From contig NZ_JAJQJI010000001.1 in the NCBI RefSeq assembly GCF_021213805.1, positions 124,001 through 188,000 of the forward strand: a DNA stretch of 64,000 nt, written 5' to 3'. The translations under genes and the position numbers were made by a program. Positions 48,352-57,702 of this stretch are shown one piece after another. Source of the DNA: Mycobacterium sp. MYCO198283. GTDB taxonomy: Bacteria; Actinomycetota; Actinomycetes; Mycobacteriales; Mycobacteriaceae. Within the stretch, counting starts at the first letter, position 1. The number at the start of each line of letters is the position of its first letter. The notes beneath the pieces were generated by a model. That model worked only from the letters and a program-made list of their open reading frames with translations, made no database searches and was not told where the DNA came from.

Positions 48352-48694
48352 GGGCACGTCCCCCGGGATGCGTTCCGGCGGCGTGCGCGTCGAACCACGC
48401 CACCGCCTCGGTCTCCGACGGCGCTGCGGCGCACTCGGACAGGCAGTCGTTGCAGCGCGCGTGCCAGCCCTCGTCGTCGCGCCACGTGTGCGGACGACCG
48501 GGCGGCACCCAGTCCGGTGACCAGCGAACGGCGAACGCGTAATCGACACGAGTGGTGACCGCCCATGCCAACAGTTCCAGCGCGTCGGTCGACACGCCGA
48601 GCTGATGGAAGCTGTTCATCGCCTGCATCTCGTCGAGCACCGCGTGATGGAGCAACTCGACGTCGCGCGAGCCCCACTCTTCATGTGCGTCCAC
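48341..48694 (-). CDS. Conserved hypothetical protein (117 aa)
   Basis: 117 aa. Helical N-terminus with VELLHHAVLDEMQAMNSFHQ, then an aromatic-rich part (WSPDWVPPGRPHTW) and a Cys pair RCNDCLSEC that could bind metal. The CAGACT-6 nt-GTG pattern upstream of 48694 supports the start. I do not recognise the family. Confidence 0.65.
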   Translation of the reverse strand: MDAHEEWGSRDVELLHHAVLDEMQAMNSFHQLGVSTDALELLAWAVTTRVDYAFAVRWSPDWVPPGRPHTWRDDEGWHARCNDCLSECAAAPSETEAVAWFDAHAAGTHPGGRAPTQ

Positions 48695-48772
48695 GCGTCG
48701 AGTCTGCGCTCAGGGCGTGAAAGTGCGAGTGGCCGACGCCCTAGGCGCAGAATCACCGACAATTAATGCGTC

Positions 48773-49324
48773 TCACGGTGCCACTCTCCAGTTCTGACCG
48801 TCCGGCACGAAGACGATGCGGGTATGGCGACGATCGGTGGACCCCTGCCAGAACTCCGCACGCGTTGGCACGAGTCTCCAGACAGTCCAGTCGTCGGGGT
48901 CGACGCCCTCCTGCGCTTCGACACTTCGGGCCCGCAGATCGGCGAGGCTATCCGATCGTGACGCCTCGATCACGGTGCCGCGCAACCGAACTGAACGCAC
49001 CAGCGGCTGCCACCAGAATGTCAGGGATGCCCGCGGACAGGCACGGAGCTGGTGGCCTTTCCCGCTTGATGCAGTGCCGGCGAACGCCCATCCCCGCTCG
49101 TCGACGTCCTTGAGCAACAGGATCCTGGCGTCTGGTGCGCCCGACTCATCGACCGTCGACAGCGTCATGGCATGCGGTTCCGCCACGCCGGCGCGGACCG
49201 CACCTTCAAGCCATTCGATGAAGAGCTGCACCGGATCGCGGGGCAGCGAATCGAGGTCGAGGGCCGGCCCCACCCCCGCCAGTGACGGCAAGGACCGCAA
49301 GAAGTCCCGGATCCGATCCGTCAC
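48773..49324 (-). CDS. Pyridoxamine 5'-phosphate oxidase-like (PdxH-type) protein
   Basis: 183-aa split-beta-barrel protein. ARILLLKDVDERGWAFAGTA (FMN contact) and TRAEFWQGSTDRRHTRIVF near the C-terminus match the PNPOx family, where the latter is usually EFWQGRxxRLHDR. The conserved Arg-Leu-His is changed to RRHTR, so it may be a PdxH paralogue or a flavin/F420 enzyme instead. It stands alone between a hypothetical gene and ychF (57-bp gap). Confidence 0.83.
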   Translation of the reverse strand: MTDRIRDFLRSLPSLAGVGPALDLDSLPRDPVQLFIEWLEGAVRAGVAEPHAMTLSTVDESGAPDARILLLKDVDERGWAFAGTASSGKGHQLRACPRASLTFWWQPLVRSVRLRGTVIEASRSDSLADLRARSVEAQEGVDPDDWTVWRLVPTRAEFWQGSTDRRHTRIVFVPDGQNWRVAP

Positions 49325-49381
49325 GCCGACCGCAGCGGGGTGATCGCCGCGATCCGGGGCACCGCACGGCCCTCGCCCGAG

Positions 49382-50455
49382 TCAGACATTGAACCGGAAC
49401 TCCACCACGTCGCCGTCGGCCATCACGTAGTCCTTGCCCTCGATACGGACCTTGCCCGCGGCTTTGGCGGCGGCCATGGAGCCGGCGGCGACGAGGTCGT
49501 CGAAGGAGACCACCTCGGCCTTGATGAAGCCCTTTTCGAAGTCGGTGTGGATGACGCCGGCCGCCTTGGGCGCGGTGTCGCCCTGGTGGATGACCCAGGC
49601 GCGGGCCTCCTTGGGTCCGGCCGTCAGATAGGTCTGCAGCTTCAACGTGTGGAAGCCGGCACGGGCCAGCGCGTCGAGCCCGCGTTCGGTCTGACCGATG
49701 GACTCCAGCAGTTCGGCGGCCGACTCGTCGTCGAGCTCCTGCAGCTCGGCTTCGATCTTCGCGTCGAGGAACACCGCGTCGGCGGGGGCGACCAGCGCGC
49801 GGAGCTCGGCCTTTCGCGTCTCGTCGGTGAGCACCGATTCGTCGGCGTTGAAGACATAGAGGAACGGCTTGGTGGTCATCAGGTTCAGCTCGCGCAGCAG
49901 CGACGCATCCGTTCCCGCCGAGAACAGCGTCCTGCCCGCATCGAGCACCTCCTGCGCCGCGACCGCCGCCTCGTGCACCGGCTTGCGGTCCTTGTTGTTG
50001 CGGGCCTCCTTCTCCAGCCGCGGCACCGCCTTCTCCAGCGTCTGCATGTCGGCGAGGATCAGCTCGGTCTCGATGACCTCGATGTCGGAGCGGGGATCGA
50101 CCTTGCCGTCGACGTGGACGACGTCGTCGTCGGCGAACACCCGGACGACCTGACAGATCGCGTCGCACTCGCGGATGTTGGCGAGGAACTTGTTGCCCAG
50201 CCCGGCGCCCTCGGAGGCGCCCTTCACGATGCCGGCGATGTCGACGAACGTCACCGGCGCCGGCACCACGCGCGCCGAGGAGAACATCTCGGCCAGCTTG
50301 TCGAGCCGGGGATCGGGAAGCGGCACCACGCCCTCGTTGGGCTCGATGGTGGCGAACGGATAGTTGGCCGCCAGCACGTTGTTTCGCGTCAGCGCGTTGA
50401 ACAACGTCGACTTGCCCACGTTCGGCAGCCCCACGATTCCCAGATTCAGACTCAC
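49382..50455 (-). CDS. ychF: Redox-regulated ATPase/GTPase YchF
   Basis: 357 aa, equivalent to Rv1112. P-loop GLPNVGKST (9-17), switch region [24 protein letters not shown] in place of the NKxD guanine motif, as expected of the ATP-preferring YchF family, and a TGS C-terminal domain. It binds ribosomes and influences the response to oxidative stress. Start GTG 50455; TAGACT lies 9 nt before it. Confidence 0.95.
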   Translation of the reverse strand: MSLNLGIVGLPNVGKSTLFNALTRNNVLAANYPFATIEPNEGVVPLPDPRLDKLAEMFSSARVVPAPVTFVDIAGIVKGASEGAGLGNKFLANIRECDAICQVVRVFADDDVVHVDGKVDPRSDIEVIETELILADMQTLEKAVPRLEKEARNNKDRKPVHEAAVAAQEVLDAGRTLFSAGTDASLLRELNLMTTKPFLYVFNADESVLTDETRKAELRALVAPADAVFLDAKIEAELQELDDESAAELLESIGQTERGLDALARAGFHTLKLQTYLTAGPKEARAWVIHQGDTAPKAAGVIHTDFEKGFIKAEVVSFDDLVAAGSMAAAKAAGKVRIEGKDYVMADGDVVEFRFNV

Positions 50456-50526
50456 GGAATCCAGAGTCTAGGCGCAGGGGCAGCCACGCCATGGCGCGCT
50501 GGCAGCGCGTCAGCAGCGTGAGCCGG

Positions 50527-50532
50527 TACGGT
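50527..50532 (+). promoter_or_regulatory. -10 hexamer of the DUF6542 gene
   Basis: TACGGT, 6 nt before the GTG at 50539; leaderless layout that decides the start. Confidence 0.45.
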
Positions 50533-50538
50533 CTACCT

Positions 50539-51603
50539 GTGTCTGGACAGCGGGGCCGATCGCCGGTAGAGCCTGCTCACCGCTCCGCGCACCCGAACGT
50601 CACCGGGGTGCCCTGGTGGGGCGCCGTGGTCATCGCCGTTACCGCCGCCGCCATCGGTTTCGCGTTCGACGCCGGCTCGGAGACCAAGGAGCTCACCGCG
50701 GTCTTCGCCACGCTGTACGCAATCGGGTGCGTCGCGGCGGTTCTCGCGGTGCGCCAGGCGGCGCTGTTCACCGCGGTCGTGCAGCCGCCGCTGCTGCTCT
50801 TCGTCCTGGTCCCCGGCGCCTACTTCCTGTTCACCGGCAGCGAGATCGCCGGCGTGAAGGACCTGGCGATCAACTGCGGCTACCCGCTGATCGAGCGATT
50901 CCCGCTGATGCTCGCGGTGTCGGCCACCGTGCTGGTGATCGGCGCGGTCCGGTGGTTCCTCGGCTCGCGGCGGTCGGTCGCCCCCAGCGCAGCGCCCGCC
51001 CACAAGACCAGCCGGCGCAGCTCTCGCGCCCGGCGCACATCCGCCGGCGGGTTCGCCGGGCTCAAGGCGAAGCTCACCGCCGGGCGCGACGACGACGAGC
51101 CGGCCGTGGAGGAACCCCGCCGGCGCCGGCCGGCCGGCGAACGGCCCAGCCCGTCGACGCGCACCCCGCGGCCGCCGCGACGCCCCCGCGAGACCGACGA
51201 CGACCGCCGCGCGCAGCCGCGGCCCCGCCGCCGCCCGCCGGCCACCGAGGACCCCGACATCGGCGACTACCTGCGCGACCTGCCCGAGCGGCCCCGCCGG
51301 TCGCGCCCGTCGCCGCGGGAGAACGGCGCCCGTGACCGGTACCCGCCGGGCCGGCTCGACCCGTACGAACGGCCGGAGCGCAGCGAACGGCCCGAGCGGC
51401 GGCCCCGGCCCGAACCGTTCGACTTCGACGCCTACGAGCCGGAGTACCGCCGGCGCGAGCGCACCGGCCGCAACGGGACCAACGGTGTGAACGGCAGCCA
51501 CCACCCGGTGTCGCGGGTGCGGTATCGCAGCGCCGAGGACGGCGAATCGCGAAGCGCCTACCGGCACCGGCCGCGCCACTCGCGCGGCGACTGGGACGGT
51601 TAG
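50539..51603 (+). CDS. DUF6542 membrane protein with Arg/Pro-rich tail
   Basis: 354 aa, at the place of Rv1111c. The N-terminal ~150 residues hold four helices; the C-terminal ~200 residues are disordered, rich in Arg, Pro, Asp and Glu (repeated RPRR, ERPERR). Such tails often bind membranes or nucleic acid, or act as scaffolds. Function unknown. The stop is 1 bp from the convergent ispH stop. The frame extends to 50491, but the promoter and sequence favour GTG 50539. Confidence 0.85.
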   Translation: MSGQRGRSPVEPAHRSAHPNVTGVPWWGAVVIAVTAAAIGFAFDAGSETKELTAVFATLYAIGCVAAVLAVRQAALFTAVVQPPLLLFVLVPGAYFLFTGSEIAGVKDLAINCGYPLIERFPLMLAVSATVLVIGAVRWFLGSRRSVAPSAAPAHKTSRRSSRARRTSAGGFAGLKAKLTAGRDDDEPAVEEPRRRRPAGERPSPSTRTPRPPRRPRETDDDRRAQPRPRRRPPATEDPDIGDYLRDLPERPRRSRPSPRENGARDRYPPGRLDPYERPERSERPERRPRPEPFDFDAYEPEYRRRERTGRNGTNGVNGSHHPVSRVRYRSAEDGESRSAYRHRPRHSRGDWDG

Positions 51604-52608
51604 CTAGCGCGGCCGGCCGGCGCGGATCTCCCGCGGCAACGCGAAGACCAGCGTCTCGTTGGCGGTGGTCACCGGCTGCACGGTGTCGAAGCCGTGCTCG
51701 GCCAGCCGGTCGAGGACGCCGCGCACCAGGATCTCGGGCACCGAGGCGCCGGAGGTGACGCCGACGGTGGTCACGCCGTCGAGCCAGGCGGGGTCGACGT
51801 CCTCGGCGTAGTCGACGAGGTGCGCCGCCGCGGCGCCCGCGAGCAGCGCGACCTCCACGAGCCGCACAGAGTTCGAGGAGTTGCGCGAGCCGACGACGAT
51901 CACCAGGTCGCATTCGGGTGCCATCGCCTTCACCGCGACCTGCCGGTTCTGGGTGGCGTAGCAGATGTCGTCGCTGGGCGGGTCCTGCAGCGTCGGGAAC
52001 TTCTCCCGGAGCCGGCGGACGGTCTCCATGGTCTCGTCGACGCTCAGGGTGGTCTGCGACAGCCAGATCACCTTGCTCGGGTCGCGGACCGTCACGCTGT
52101 CGACGGCGTCGGGGTTGTCGACGACCTGGACGTGGTCGGGCGCCTCGCCGGCAGTGCCGACGACCTCCTCGTGGCCCTCGTGGCCGATGAGCAGGATGTC
52201 GTAGTCGTCGCGGGCGAAGCGCTTGGCCTCGTTGTGCACCTTGGTGACCAGCGGGCAGGTGGCGTCGATGACCTGCAGGTTCCGCTCGGCCGCGGTCTGG
52301 TGCACGATCGGCGCGACGCCGTGCGCGGAGAACACCACGATGGCGCCCTCGGGTACCTCGTCGGTCTCGTCGACGAAGATCGCGCCGGCCTTGGCGAGCG
52401 TCTCCACGACATGCCGGTTGTGCACGATCTCGTGGCGCACGTACACCGGGGCGCCGTGCTTCTCCAGCGCCCGCTCGACGGTTTCGACGGCGCGGTCGAC
52501 GCCGGCGCAGTAGCCGCGCGGCTCGGCGAGCAGCACGCGCTTGCCGGGCGTGCGGTCGGCCACCGAGCTGGAGGCGCCGGGGATCCCCATGTGGACGGTC
52601 GGTGGCAT
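51604..52608 (-). CDS. ispH: 4-hydroxy-3-methylbut-2-enyl diphosphate reductase IspH
   Basis: 334-aa [4Fe-4S] enzyme, equivalent to Rv1110, the last step of the MEP pathway making IPP and DMAPP. The three cluster cysteines are in GYCAGVDRA (C34), DATCPLV and DICYATQNR; substrate His in VRHEIVHN and SAHGVAP are present. The ATG at 52608 is preceded by TACCCT and 6 nt (leaderless), which prefers it over the ATG at 52590 and the longer frame. Confidence 0.95.
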   Translation of the reverse strand: MPPTVHMGIPGASSSVADRTPGKRVLLAEPRGYCAGVDRAVETVERALEKHGAPVYVRHEIVHNRHVVETLAKAGAIFVDETDEVPEGAIVVFSAHGVAPIVHQTAAERNLQVIDATCPLVTKVHNEAKRFARDDYDILLIGHEGHEEVVGTAGEAPDHVQVVDNPDAVDSVTVRDPSKVIWLSQTTLSVDETMETVRRLREKFPTLQDPPSDDICYATQNRQVAVKAMAPECDLVIVVGSRNSSNSVRLVEVALLAGAAAAHLVDYAEDVDPAWLDGVTTVGVTSGASVPEILVRGVLDRLAEHGFDTVQPVTTANETLVFALPREIRAGRPR

Positions 52609-52614
52609 GGTTCC

Positions 52615-52620
52615 AGGGTA
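52615..52620 (-). promoter_or_regulatory. -10 hexamer of ispH
   Basis: TACCCT, 6 nt before the ATG at 52608; leaderless layout that decides between two ATGs. Confidence 0.5.
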
Positions 52621-52695
52621 CGTTCCGCTGCGCCGACGAGGCGAACCGTGAGCTCTGCTTTTCATTCGGCCCGGGGTTGAGGCAGGCTGGACCGC

Positions 52696-53262
52696 ATGTC
52701 ACCTGCACCGTATGGGGTCCGGCTGGCGGTCGGCGCGGCGGTCACCGTCGTCGAAGAGACGCGCAAGCTGCCACAGACCATCCTGATGTATCCGATGACG
52801 CTGGTGAGCCAGGCCGCCCACATGGTGATGCGGTTCCAGCAGAACGTCGCCGAGCTGGTCATCAAGGGCGACGCGACGCTCGAGTCGATTTTCCCGCCGA
52901 AGGACGAGCAGCCCGAGTGGGCCACCTTCGACGAGGACCTCGGCGAGGACGACGACCCGCCGTCGCTGTCGAGCGAGAGCGACCGGGAGCGCCTCACCGA
53001 GGGTCGCTTCGCGCTGTACTCGCAGGCACCGGACACCGGCGGCGACGCGCCGGCCGACGAGTCGCCGGGCGCCGAGCTGCCCAGCGTCGCCGCCGAGCTC
53101 GACTACGACTCGCTGACGCTCGCCCAGCTGCGGGCCCGGCTGCAGTCGCTGTCGGTGGCGGACCTGCAGGCGCTGCTGGCCTACGAGGAGGCCACCCGCG
53201 CCCGCGCACCGTTCCAGACGCTGCTCGCGAACCGGATCACCCGCGCCTCCGCCCCGAAGTGA
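52696..53262 (+). CDS. Lipid droplet-associated protein (Rv1109c-like)
   Basis: 188 aa. The N-terminal ~70 residues form an amphipathic helix region ([20 protein letters not shown]), followed by an acidic disordered middle and a C-terminal helix pair ([20 protein letters not shown]) resembling a SAP/Rho-like fold. Position matches Rv1109c, found on lipid inclusions. It is coupled to xseA by a GTGA overlap, so the same mRNA encodes a DNA repair nuclease, an odd pairing conserved in mycobacteria. Confidence 0.85.
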   Translation: MSPAPYGVRLAVGAAVTVVEETRKLPQTILMYPMTLVSQAAHMVMRFQQNVAELVIKGDATLESIFPPKDEQPEWATFDEDLGEDDDPPSLSSESDRERLTEGRFALYSQAPDTGGDAPADESPGAELPSVAAELDYDSLTLAQLRARLQSLSVADLQALLAYEEATRARAPFQTLLANRITRASAPK

Positions 53263-54509
53263 CCGCTCCCGAACAGGGCACCTCGGCGGAGAACCCGTTC
53301 CCTGTTCGCGGTGTCGCCATGCGGGTGATGAAGTGGATCGACCGGCTCGGCATGGTCTGGGTCGAAGGGCAGATCGCCGAGCTGAAGGTGCGGCAGTCGA
53401 CGGCGTGGTTGGTGCTGCGTGACCCCGCCGCGGACATGTCGGTGTCCGCGAGCTGCCCGAGCGGCCTGGTCGCGAACGCGCCGGTGCGGCTCGCGGAGGG
53501 CACGCAGGTGATCGTGCTGGGCAAGCCGCAGTTCTACACCCGCAACGGTTCGTTCTCGCTGCGCATCAGCGAGATCCGGGCCGTCGGGGTCGGTGAACTG
53601 CTCGCCCGCATCGAACGGCTGCGCCGGCTGCTGGACGCCGAGGGGCTGTTCGATCCGCGCCGCAAACGGCCGCTGCCGTTCCTGCCGTCGACGATCGGGC
53701 TGATCACCGGCCGGGCGAGCGCCGCCGAACACGACGTCGTCACCGTCGCCACCACCCGCTGGCCCGCGGTGCGGTTCGCGGTTCGCAACACCGCGGTGCA
53801 GGGCGTGAACGCCGTCGCCCAGATCGTCGAGGCGCTCCGCGCGCTGGACCGCGACCCGGCCGTCGACGTCATCGTGATCGCCCGCGGCGGCGGCAGCGTC
53901 GAGGACCTGCTGCCGTTCTCCGACGAGACGCTGTGCCGGGAGATCGCGGCCTGCACCACGCCGGTGGTGAGCGCGGTGGGCCACGAACCCGACAATCCGC
54001 TGTGCGATCTGGTCGCCGACCTGCGGGCCGCGACACCGACCGACGCCGCCAAGCGGATCGTGCCCGACGCCGCCGCCGAGGCGGCACGCGTGGCCGACCT
54101 GCGGGCACGTGCGTCGCGGGCGCTGCGGCAGTGGGTGGTGCGGGAACAGCGCACGCTCGACGCGCTGCGCAGCCGCCCGGTGCTCGCCGACCCGCATCGC
54201 ATGTTGACCGCTCGCTGCGAGGAAGTCGAGCGCGCCCGCACGGCGGCCCGCCGCGACATCGGGCGGCTCGTCGCCGCCGAGACCGACCGCATCGAGCACC
54301 TCTCGGCCCGGCTGGCCGCGCTCGGACCCGCCGCCACCCTGGCGCGCGGCTACGCGGTGGTGCAGACCATCGGCGCCGACGGCGCGACGGCGGTGCTGCG
54401 CCACACGGCCGATGCGCCTACGGGCACCCGGCTGCGGGTGCGGGTTTCCGACGGTGCCGTGGCGGCCGTGAGCTCCGGACGCGAGGACCACCATGACCGA
54501 TCGAACTAA
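53259..54509 (+). CDS. xseA: Exodeoxyribonuclease VII large subunit
   Basis: 416 aa, equivalent to Rv1108c. An N-terminal OB-fold ([19 protein letters not shown]) is followed by the catalytic core with [31 protein letters not shown] and [21 protein letters not shown] (Asp/His active-site positions), then a coiled-coil region and a C-terminal beta-strand. With XseB it degrades single-stranded DNA. GTG 53259 overlaps the upstream TGA. Confidence 0.94.
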   Translation: MTAPEQGTSAENPFPVRGVAMRVMKWIDRLGMVWVEGQIAELKVRQSTAWLVLRDPAADMSVSASCPSGLVANAPVRLAEGTQVIVLGKPQFYTRNGSFSLRISEIRAVGVGELLARIERLRRLLDAEGLFDPRRKRPLPFLPSTIGLITGRASAAEHDVVTVATTRWPAVRFAVRNTAVQGVNAVAQIVEALRALDRDPAVDVIVIARGGGSVEDLLPFSDETLCREIAACTTPVVSAVGHEPDNPLCDLVADLRAATPTDAAKRIVPDAAAEAARVADLRARASRALRQWVVREQRTLDALRSRPVLADPHRMLTARCEEVERARTAARRDIGRLVAAETDRIEHLSARLAALGPAATLARGYAVVQTIGADGATAVLRHTADAPTGTRLRVRVSDGAVAAVSSGREDHHDRSN

Positions 54510-54717
54510 TGGCATTAGTGCACTCGGCTACGAGGAGTGCCGCGACGAACTGATCGAGGTGGTGCGCCGCCTGGAGCAGGGCGGACTGCCGCTCGACGAG
54601 TCGCTGCAGCTGTGGGAACGGGGTGAGGAGCTGGCCAAACGCTGCGAGCAGCACTTGGCCGGCGCCCGTGAGCGGATCGAGCGCACGCTGGCCGCCGACG
54701 ACGCCGACGACGACTGA
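54493..54717 (+). CDS. xseB: Exodeoxyribonuclease VII small subunit
   Basis: 74 aa, equivalent to Rv1107c; two helices with the family's [18 protein letters not shown] and an acidic tail. Several copies coat the coiled coil of XseA. Overlaps xseA by 17 bp. Confidence 0.94.
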   Translation: MTDRTNGISALGYEECRDELIEVVRRLEQGGLPLDESLQLWERGEELAKRCEQHLAGARERIERTLAADDADDD

Positions 54718-54740
54718 GTCGCCGCCCGTGGGGTGACAAC

Positions 54741-54762
54741 TAGAACGTGTTTCACTTATGCT
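54741..54762 (+). promoter_or_regulatory. KstR-type operator and -10 of the 3beta-HSD gene
   Basis: TAGAACGTGTTTCA (54741-54754) fits TnnAACnnGTTnnA exactly. TATGCT (54757-54762) lies 6 nt before the ATG at 54769, giving a leaderless mRNA repressed in the absence of sterol. The M. smegmatis orthologue is recalled as KstR-controlled. Confidence 0.75.
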
Positions 54763-54768
54763 CGGCGC

Positions 54769-55857
54769 ATGGGTGACGCCACGCTGACGACTCCACTCGG
54801 CTCGATCCTGGTGACCGGGGGCTCCGGCTTTGTCGGCACCAACCTCGTTCGCGAACTGCTCGACCGCGGCCACCGGGTGCGGTCGTTCGACCGGGCGCCC
54901 TCGCCGCTGCCCGACCATCCTCGGCTGGAGACGCGCCACGGCGACATCTGCGACGAAGCAACCGTCGCCGCCGCCGTCGACGGCATCGACACCGTCTTCC
55001 ACACCGCCGCCGTCATCGACCTGCTGGCCGGCGCCGACGACGAGAGCCGGCGCCGCAGCTTCGCGATCAACGTGGGCGGCACCGAGAAGCTGGTGCGCGC
55101 GGCGCAGGCAGCCGGGGTGCGGCGGTTCGTGTACACGGCGTCGAACAGCGTCGTGATGGGCGGGCAACCGATCACCGACGGCGACGAGACGCTGCCCTAC
55201 ACCGACCGCTTCAACGACCTCTACACCGAGACCAAGGTGATCGCCGAGCGGTTCGTCCTGGGCCAGAACGGCGTCGCGGGCATGCTGACCTGCTCGATCC
55301 GCCCCAGCGGCATCTGGGGGTGCGGCGACCAGACGATGTTTCGGAAGCTCTTCGAGAACGTGGTCGCCGGGCAGGTCAAGGTGCTCATCGGCAGCAAGCG
55401 GGCCAGGCTCGACAACTCCTACGTCCACAACCTGGTGCACGGCTTCGTGCTGGCCGCCGAGCACCTCGTCGAGGGCGGCACCGCACCCGGTCAGGCCTAC
55501 TTCGTCAACGACGGCGAAGCGATCAACATGTTCGAGTTCGTGCGTCCGGTCATGGCGGCCTGCGGCGAGCGCTGGCCCACCGTCCGCATCCCCGCCAAGC
55601 CGGTGCTCGCGGTCGTGACCGCCTGGCAGCGGCTGCACCTGTGGTGGCCGCGCCTCGTCCCCGCCCCGCCCATCGAACCGCTGGCGATCGAGCGGGTGTC
55701 GCTGGACAACTACTTCTCGATCGCCAAGGCGCGCCGCGAGCTGGGCTACGAGCCGCTGTTCACCACCGAGCAGGCGCTGCGCGAGTGCCTGCCGTACTAC
55801 GTCGAACTTTTCCAGAGCATCCGCGGAGCGGCGCGACGCGAGCCCGTCGCCGTCTAG
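54769..55857 (+). CDS. 3beta-hydroxysteroid dehydrogenase/isomerase
   Basis: 362 aa, equivalent to Rv1106c, which oxidises cholesterol and pregnenolone at C3 and isomerises the double bond. Extended-SDR TGGSGFVGTNLV (16-27), and the catalytic YTETK are present. ATG 54769 fits the promoter and rejects the 12-residue longer frame. A KstR-type box upstream indicates induction by sterols. It is followed by an epimerase whose -10 overlaps this gene's stop codon. Confidence 0.92.
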   Translation: MGDATLTTPLGSILVTGGSGFVGTNLVRELLDRGHRVRSFDRAPSPLPDHPRLETRHGDICDEATVAAAVDGIDTVFHTAAVIDLLAGADDESRRRSFAINVGGTEKLVRAAQAAGVRRFVYTASNSVVMGGQPITDGDETLPYTDRFNDLYTETKVIAERFVLGQNGVAGMLTCSIRPSGIWGCGDQTMFRKLFENVVAGQVKVLIGSKRARLDNSYVHNLVHGFVLAAEHLVEGGTAPGQAYFVNDGEAINMFEFVRPVMAACGERWPTVRIPAKPVLAVVTAWQRLHLWWPRLVPAPPIEPLAIERVSLDNYFSIAKARRELGYEPLFTTEQALRECLPYYVELFQSIRGAARREPVAV

Positions 55858-55860
55858 GCT
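55855..55860 (+). promoter_or_regulatory. -10 hexamer of the epimerase gene
   Basis: TAGGCT, 8 nt before the ATG at 55869. Its first three bases are the TAG stop of the preceding 3beta-HSD gene. Confidence 0.4.
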
Positions 55861-55868
55861 TTACAGCC

Positions 55869-56936
55869 ATGGCCGAAACCGTATTGGTGACCGGAGCCTT
55901 CGGGCTGGTGGGAACCGCGACCGTCATCCGACTCGCCGAGGACGGCCGCACCGTCGTCGCCACCGATCTCAACACCCCGGCCAACCGGAAGGCCGCCGCG
56001 AAGCTGCCCGCCGGCGTCCGCGTGGTGTGGACCGACCTCACCGACGCCGACTCCGTCGAGGACCTGCTGTCGAACGTCACGCCCGCCGCGATCGTGCACC
56101 TCGCGGCGATGATCCCGCCGTTCTGCTACCAGCGCCGGGAGCTGGCGCGGAAGGTGAACGTCGACGCCACCGCGAACCTGCTGCGCGCCGCCGAGAAGCT
56201 CCCGGCGCCGCCCCGGTTCGTCCAGGCGTCGAGCATCGCGGTGTACGGCGGGCGCAACCCGCACCGGCACACCGACGTGCTGACCGCCGACACCCCCGTC
56301 GCTCCGACCGACCTCTACGGCGGACACAAGGTGGAGGCCGAGGCGCTGGTGCGCGAGTCCGCGCTCGACTGGCTGATCCTGCGGCTCGGCGGCGTGCTCA
56401 CCTCGCAGCTCAAGGTCGACACCGATCCGGCGCTGTTGAAGTTCGAGAGCGCGCTGCCCGCCGACGGCCGGCTGCAGACCGTCGACGTCCGCGACGTGGC
56501 GCGCGCGTTCGCCGCGGCCACCACCGTCGACGCGGTGGGCCAGGTGCTGCTGATCGGCGGCGACGACACCCACCGGCTGCGCCAGGGCGAGATCGCCTCG
56601 GCCACCGCGGACGCAATCGGCCTGCGCGGCGCGTTCCCGAAGGGCCGCCCGGGCGATCCCGACAGCGACGAGAACTGGTTCGCCACCGACTGGATGGACA
56701 GCGCTGCGGCGCAGGCGGTGCTGCACCACCAGACCCGCAGCTTCCCCCAGCTGCTCGCCGACACCCGCGCCAACGTCGGCGTCAAGCGCTACCTGCTGAT
56801 GCTCGCCGCGCCGGCCGTCGGACTGGTGATGAAGCGGCGCTCGGTCTACTACGGCAAGCCGGGCACCTACGCGGAGCTGTGGCCCGCCATCCGGGAGGCG
56901 TTCGGCGACCCCTCCCCGGACCGGCCGCCCGCGTGA
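55869..56936 (+). CDS. NAD-dependent epimerase/dehydratase family protein
   Basis: 355 aa. The NAD site is VTGAFGLVGTATVIRLA, and the catalytic pair is in YGGHKVEAE (Tyr-x-x-x-Lys). The C-terminal half lies outside a core SDR and contains a hydrophobic stretch (YLLMLAAPAVGLVM), which may be membrane-associated. Its substrate is unknown; proximity to 3beta-HSD suggests steroid or lipid. Coupled to the next SDR by GTGA. Confidence 0.87.
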   Translation: MAETVLVTGAFGLVGTATVIRLAEDGRTVVATDLNTPANRKAAAKLPAGVRVVWTDLTDADSVEDLLSNVTPAAIVHLAAMIPPFCYQRRELARKVNVDATANLLRAAEKLPAPPRFVQASSIAVYGGRNPHRHTDVLTADTPVAPTDLYGGHKVEAEALVRESALDWLILRLGGVLTSQLKVDTDPALLKFESALPADGRLQTVDVRDVARAFAAATTVDAVGQVLLIGGDDTHRLRQGEIASATADAIGLRGAFPKGRPGDPDSDENWFATDWMDSAAAQAVLHHQTRSFPQLLADTRANVGVKRYLLMLAAPAVGLVMKRRSVYYGKPGTYAELWPAIREAFGDPSPDRPPA

Positions 56937-57694
56937 GCGCCACGGCGGTCGTCGTCGGCGGCGCGTCGGGGCTCGGGTGGGCGATCGCGCAGCACCTGGC
57001 CGCCGACGGCCACACCGTCGTGGTCGCCGACCGCAACACCGACGGCGCGCAGGCGAGGGCCGCCGAACTCGGCGAGCCGCACACCGCCGCCGCCGTCGAG
57101 GTCACCGACGGCGCGTCGGTGGCCGCGCTGTTCGCCGCCCACGACGAGCTCGCGGCGGTGGTCAACTGCGCGGGCATCAGCGGCCTGGGGCTCATCACCG
57201 AGCAGCCCGTCGAGCAGTTCCGCGCCGTGCTCGACGTCTGCCTGACCGGCGCGTACCTGGTGATGCAGCACGCCGCGCCGCGGCTGCGCGACGGCGGCTC
57301 GCTGGTGTCGCTGACGTCGCTGAACGCCCGCCAGCCCGCGGTCGGCATGAGCGCCTACTGCTCGGCGAAGGCCGGCCTGGCGATGCTGACCCAAGTCGCG
57401 GCCCTCGAACTGGGGTCGAGGGGCATTCGCGTCAACGCCGTCTCCCCCGGGTTCGTCCGCACCCCGCTCACCGAGCCGGCGACCATGATCCCCGGCGTCG
57501 TCGACGACTACGTGGACAACACCGCCCTGGGACGCGCCGGCACGCCCGAGGACGTCGCGGCCGCGGTCGCGTTCCTGTGTTCGGACTCCGCGTCGTGGCT
57601 CACCGGCGAGGTGATCGACCTCAACGGCGGCGCGCATCTCAAGCGCTACCCCGACGTCTACGGGCACACCATGAGGCTCGCCGCCGGCGGCTGA
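56933..57694 (+). CDS. Short-chain dehydrogenase/reductase
   Basis: 253 aa classical SDR. GGASGLGWAIAQHLA (9-23), NCAGISG, Ser in LTSLNARQPA and YCSAKAG are intact, with the PGFVRTPL loop. GTG 56933 overlaps the preceding TGA. With the epimerase it forms a two-gene unit downstream of the 3beta-HSD gene. Substrate unknown. Confidence 0.9.
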   Translation: MSATAVVVGGASGLGWAIAQHLAADGHTVVVADRNTDGAQARAAELGEPHTAAAVEVTDGASVAALFAAHDELAAVVNCAGISGLGLITEQPVEQFRAVLDVCLTGAYLVMQHAAPRLRDGGSLVSLTSLNARQPAVGMSAYCSAKAGLAMLTQVAALELGSRGIRVNAVSPGFVRTPLTEPATMIPGVVDDYVDNTALGRAGTPEDVAAAVAFLCSDSASWLTGEVIDLNGGAHLKRYPDVYGHTMRLAAGG

Positions 57695-57702
57695 GCGCGG
57701 GG

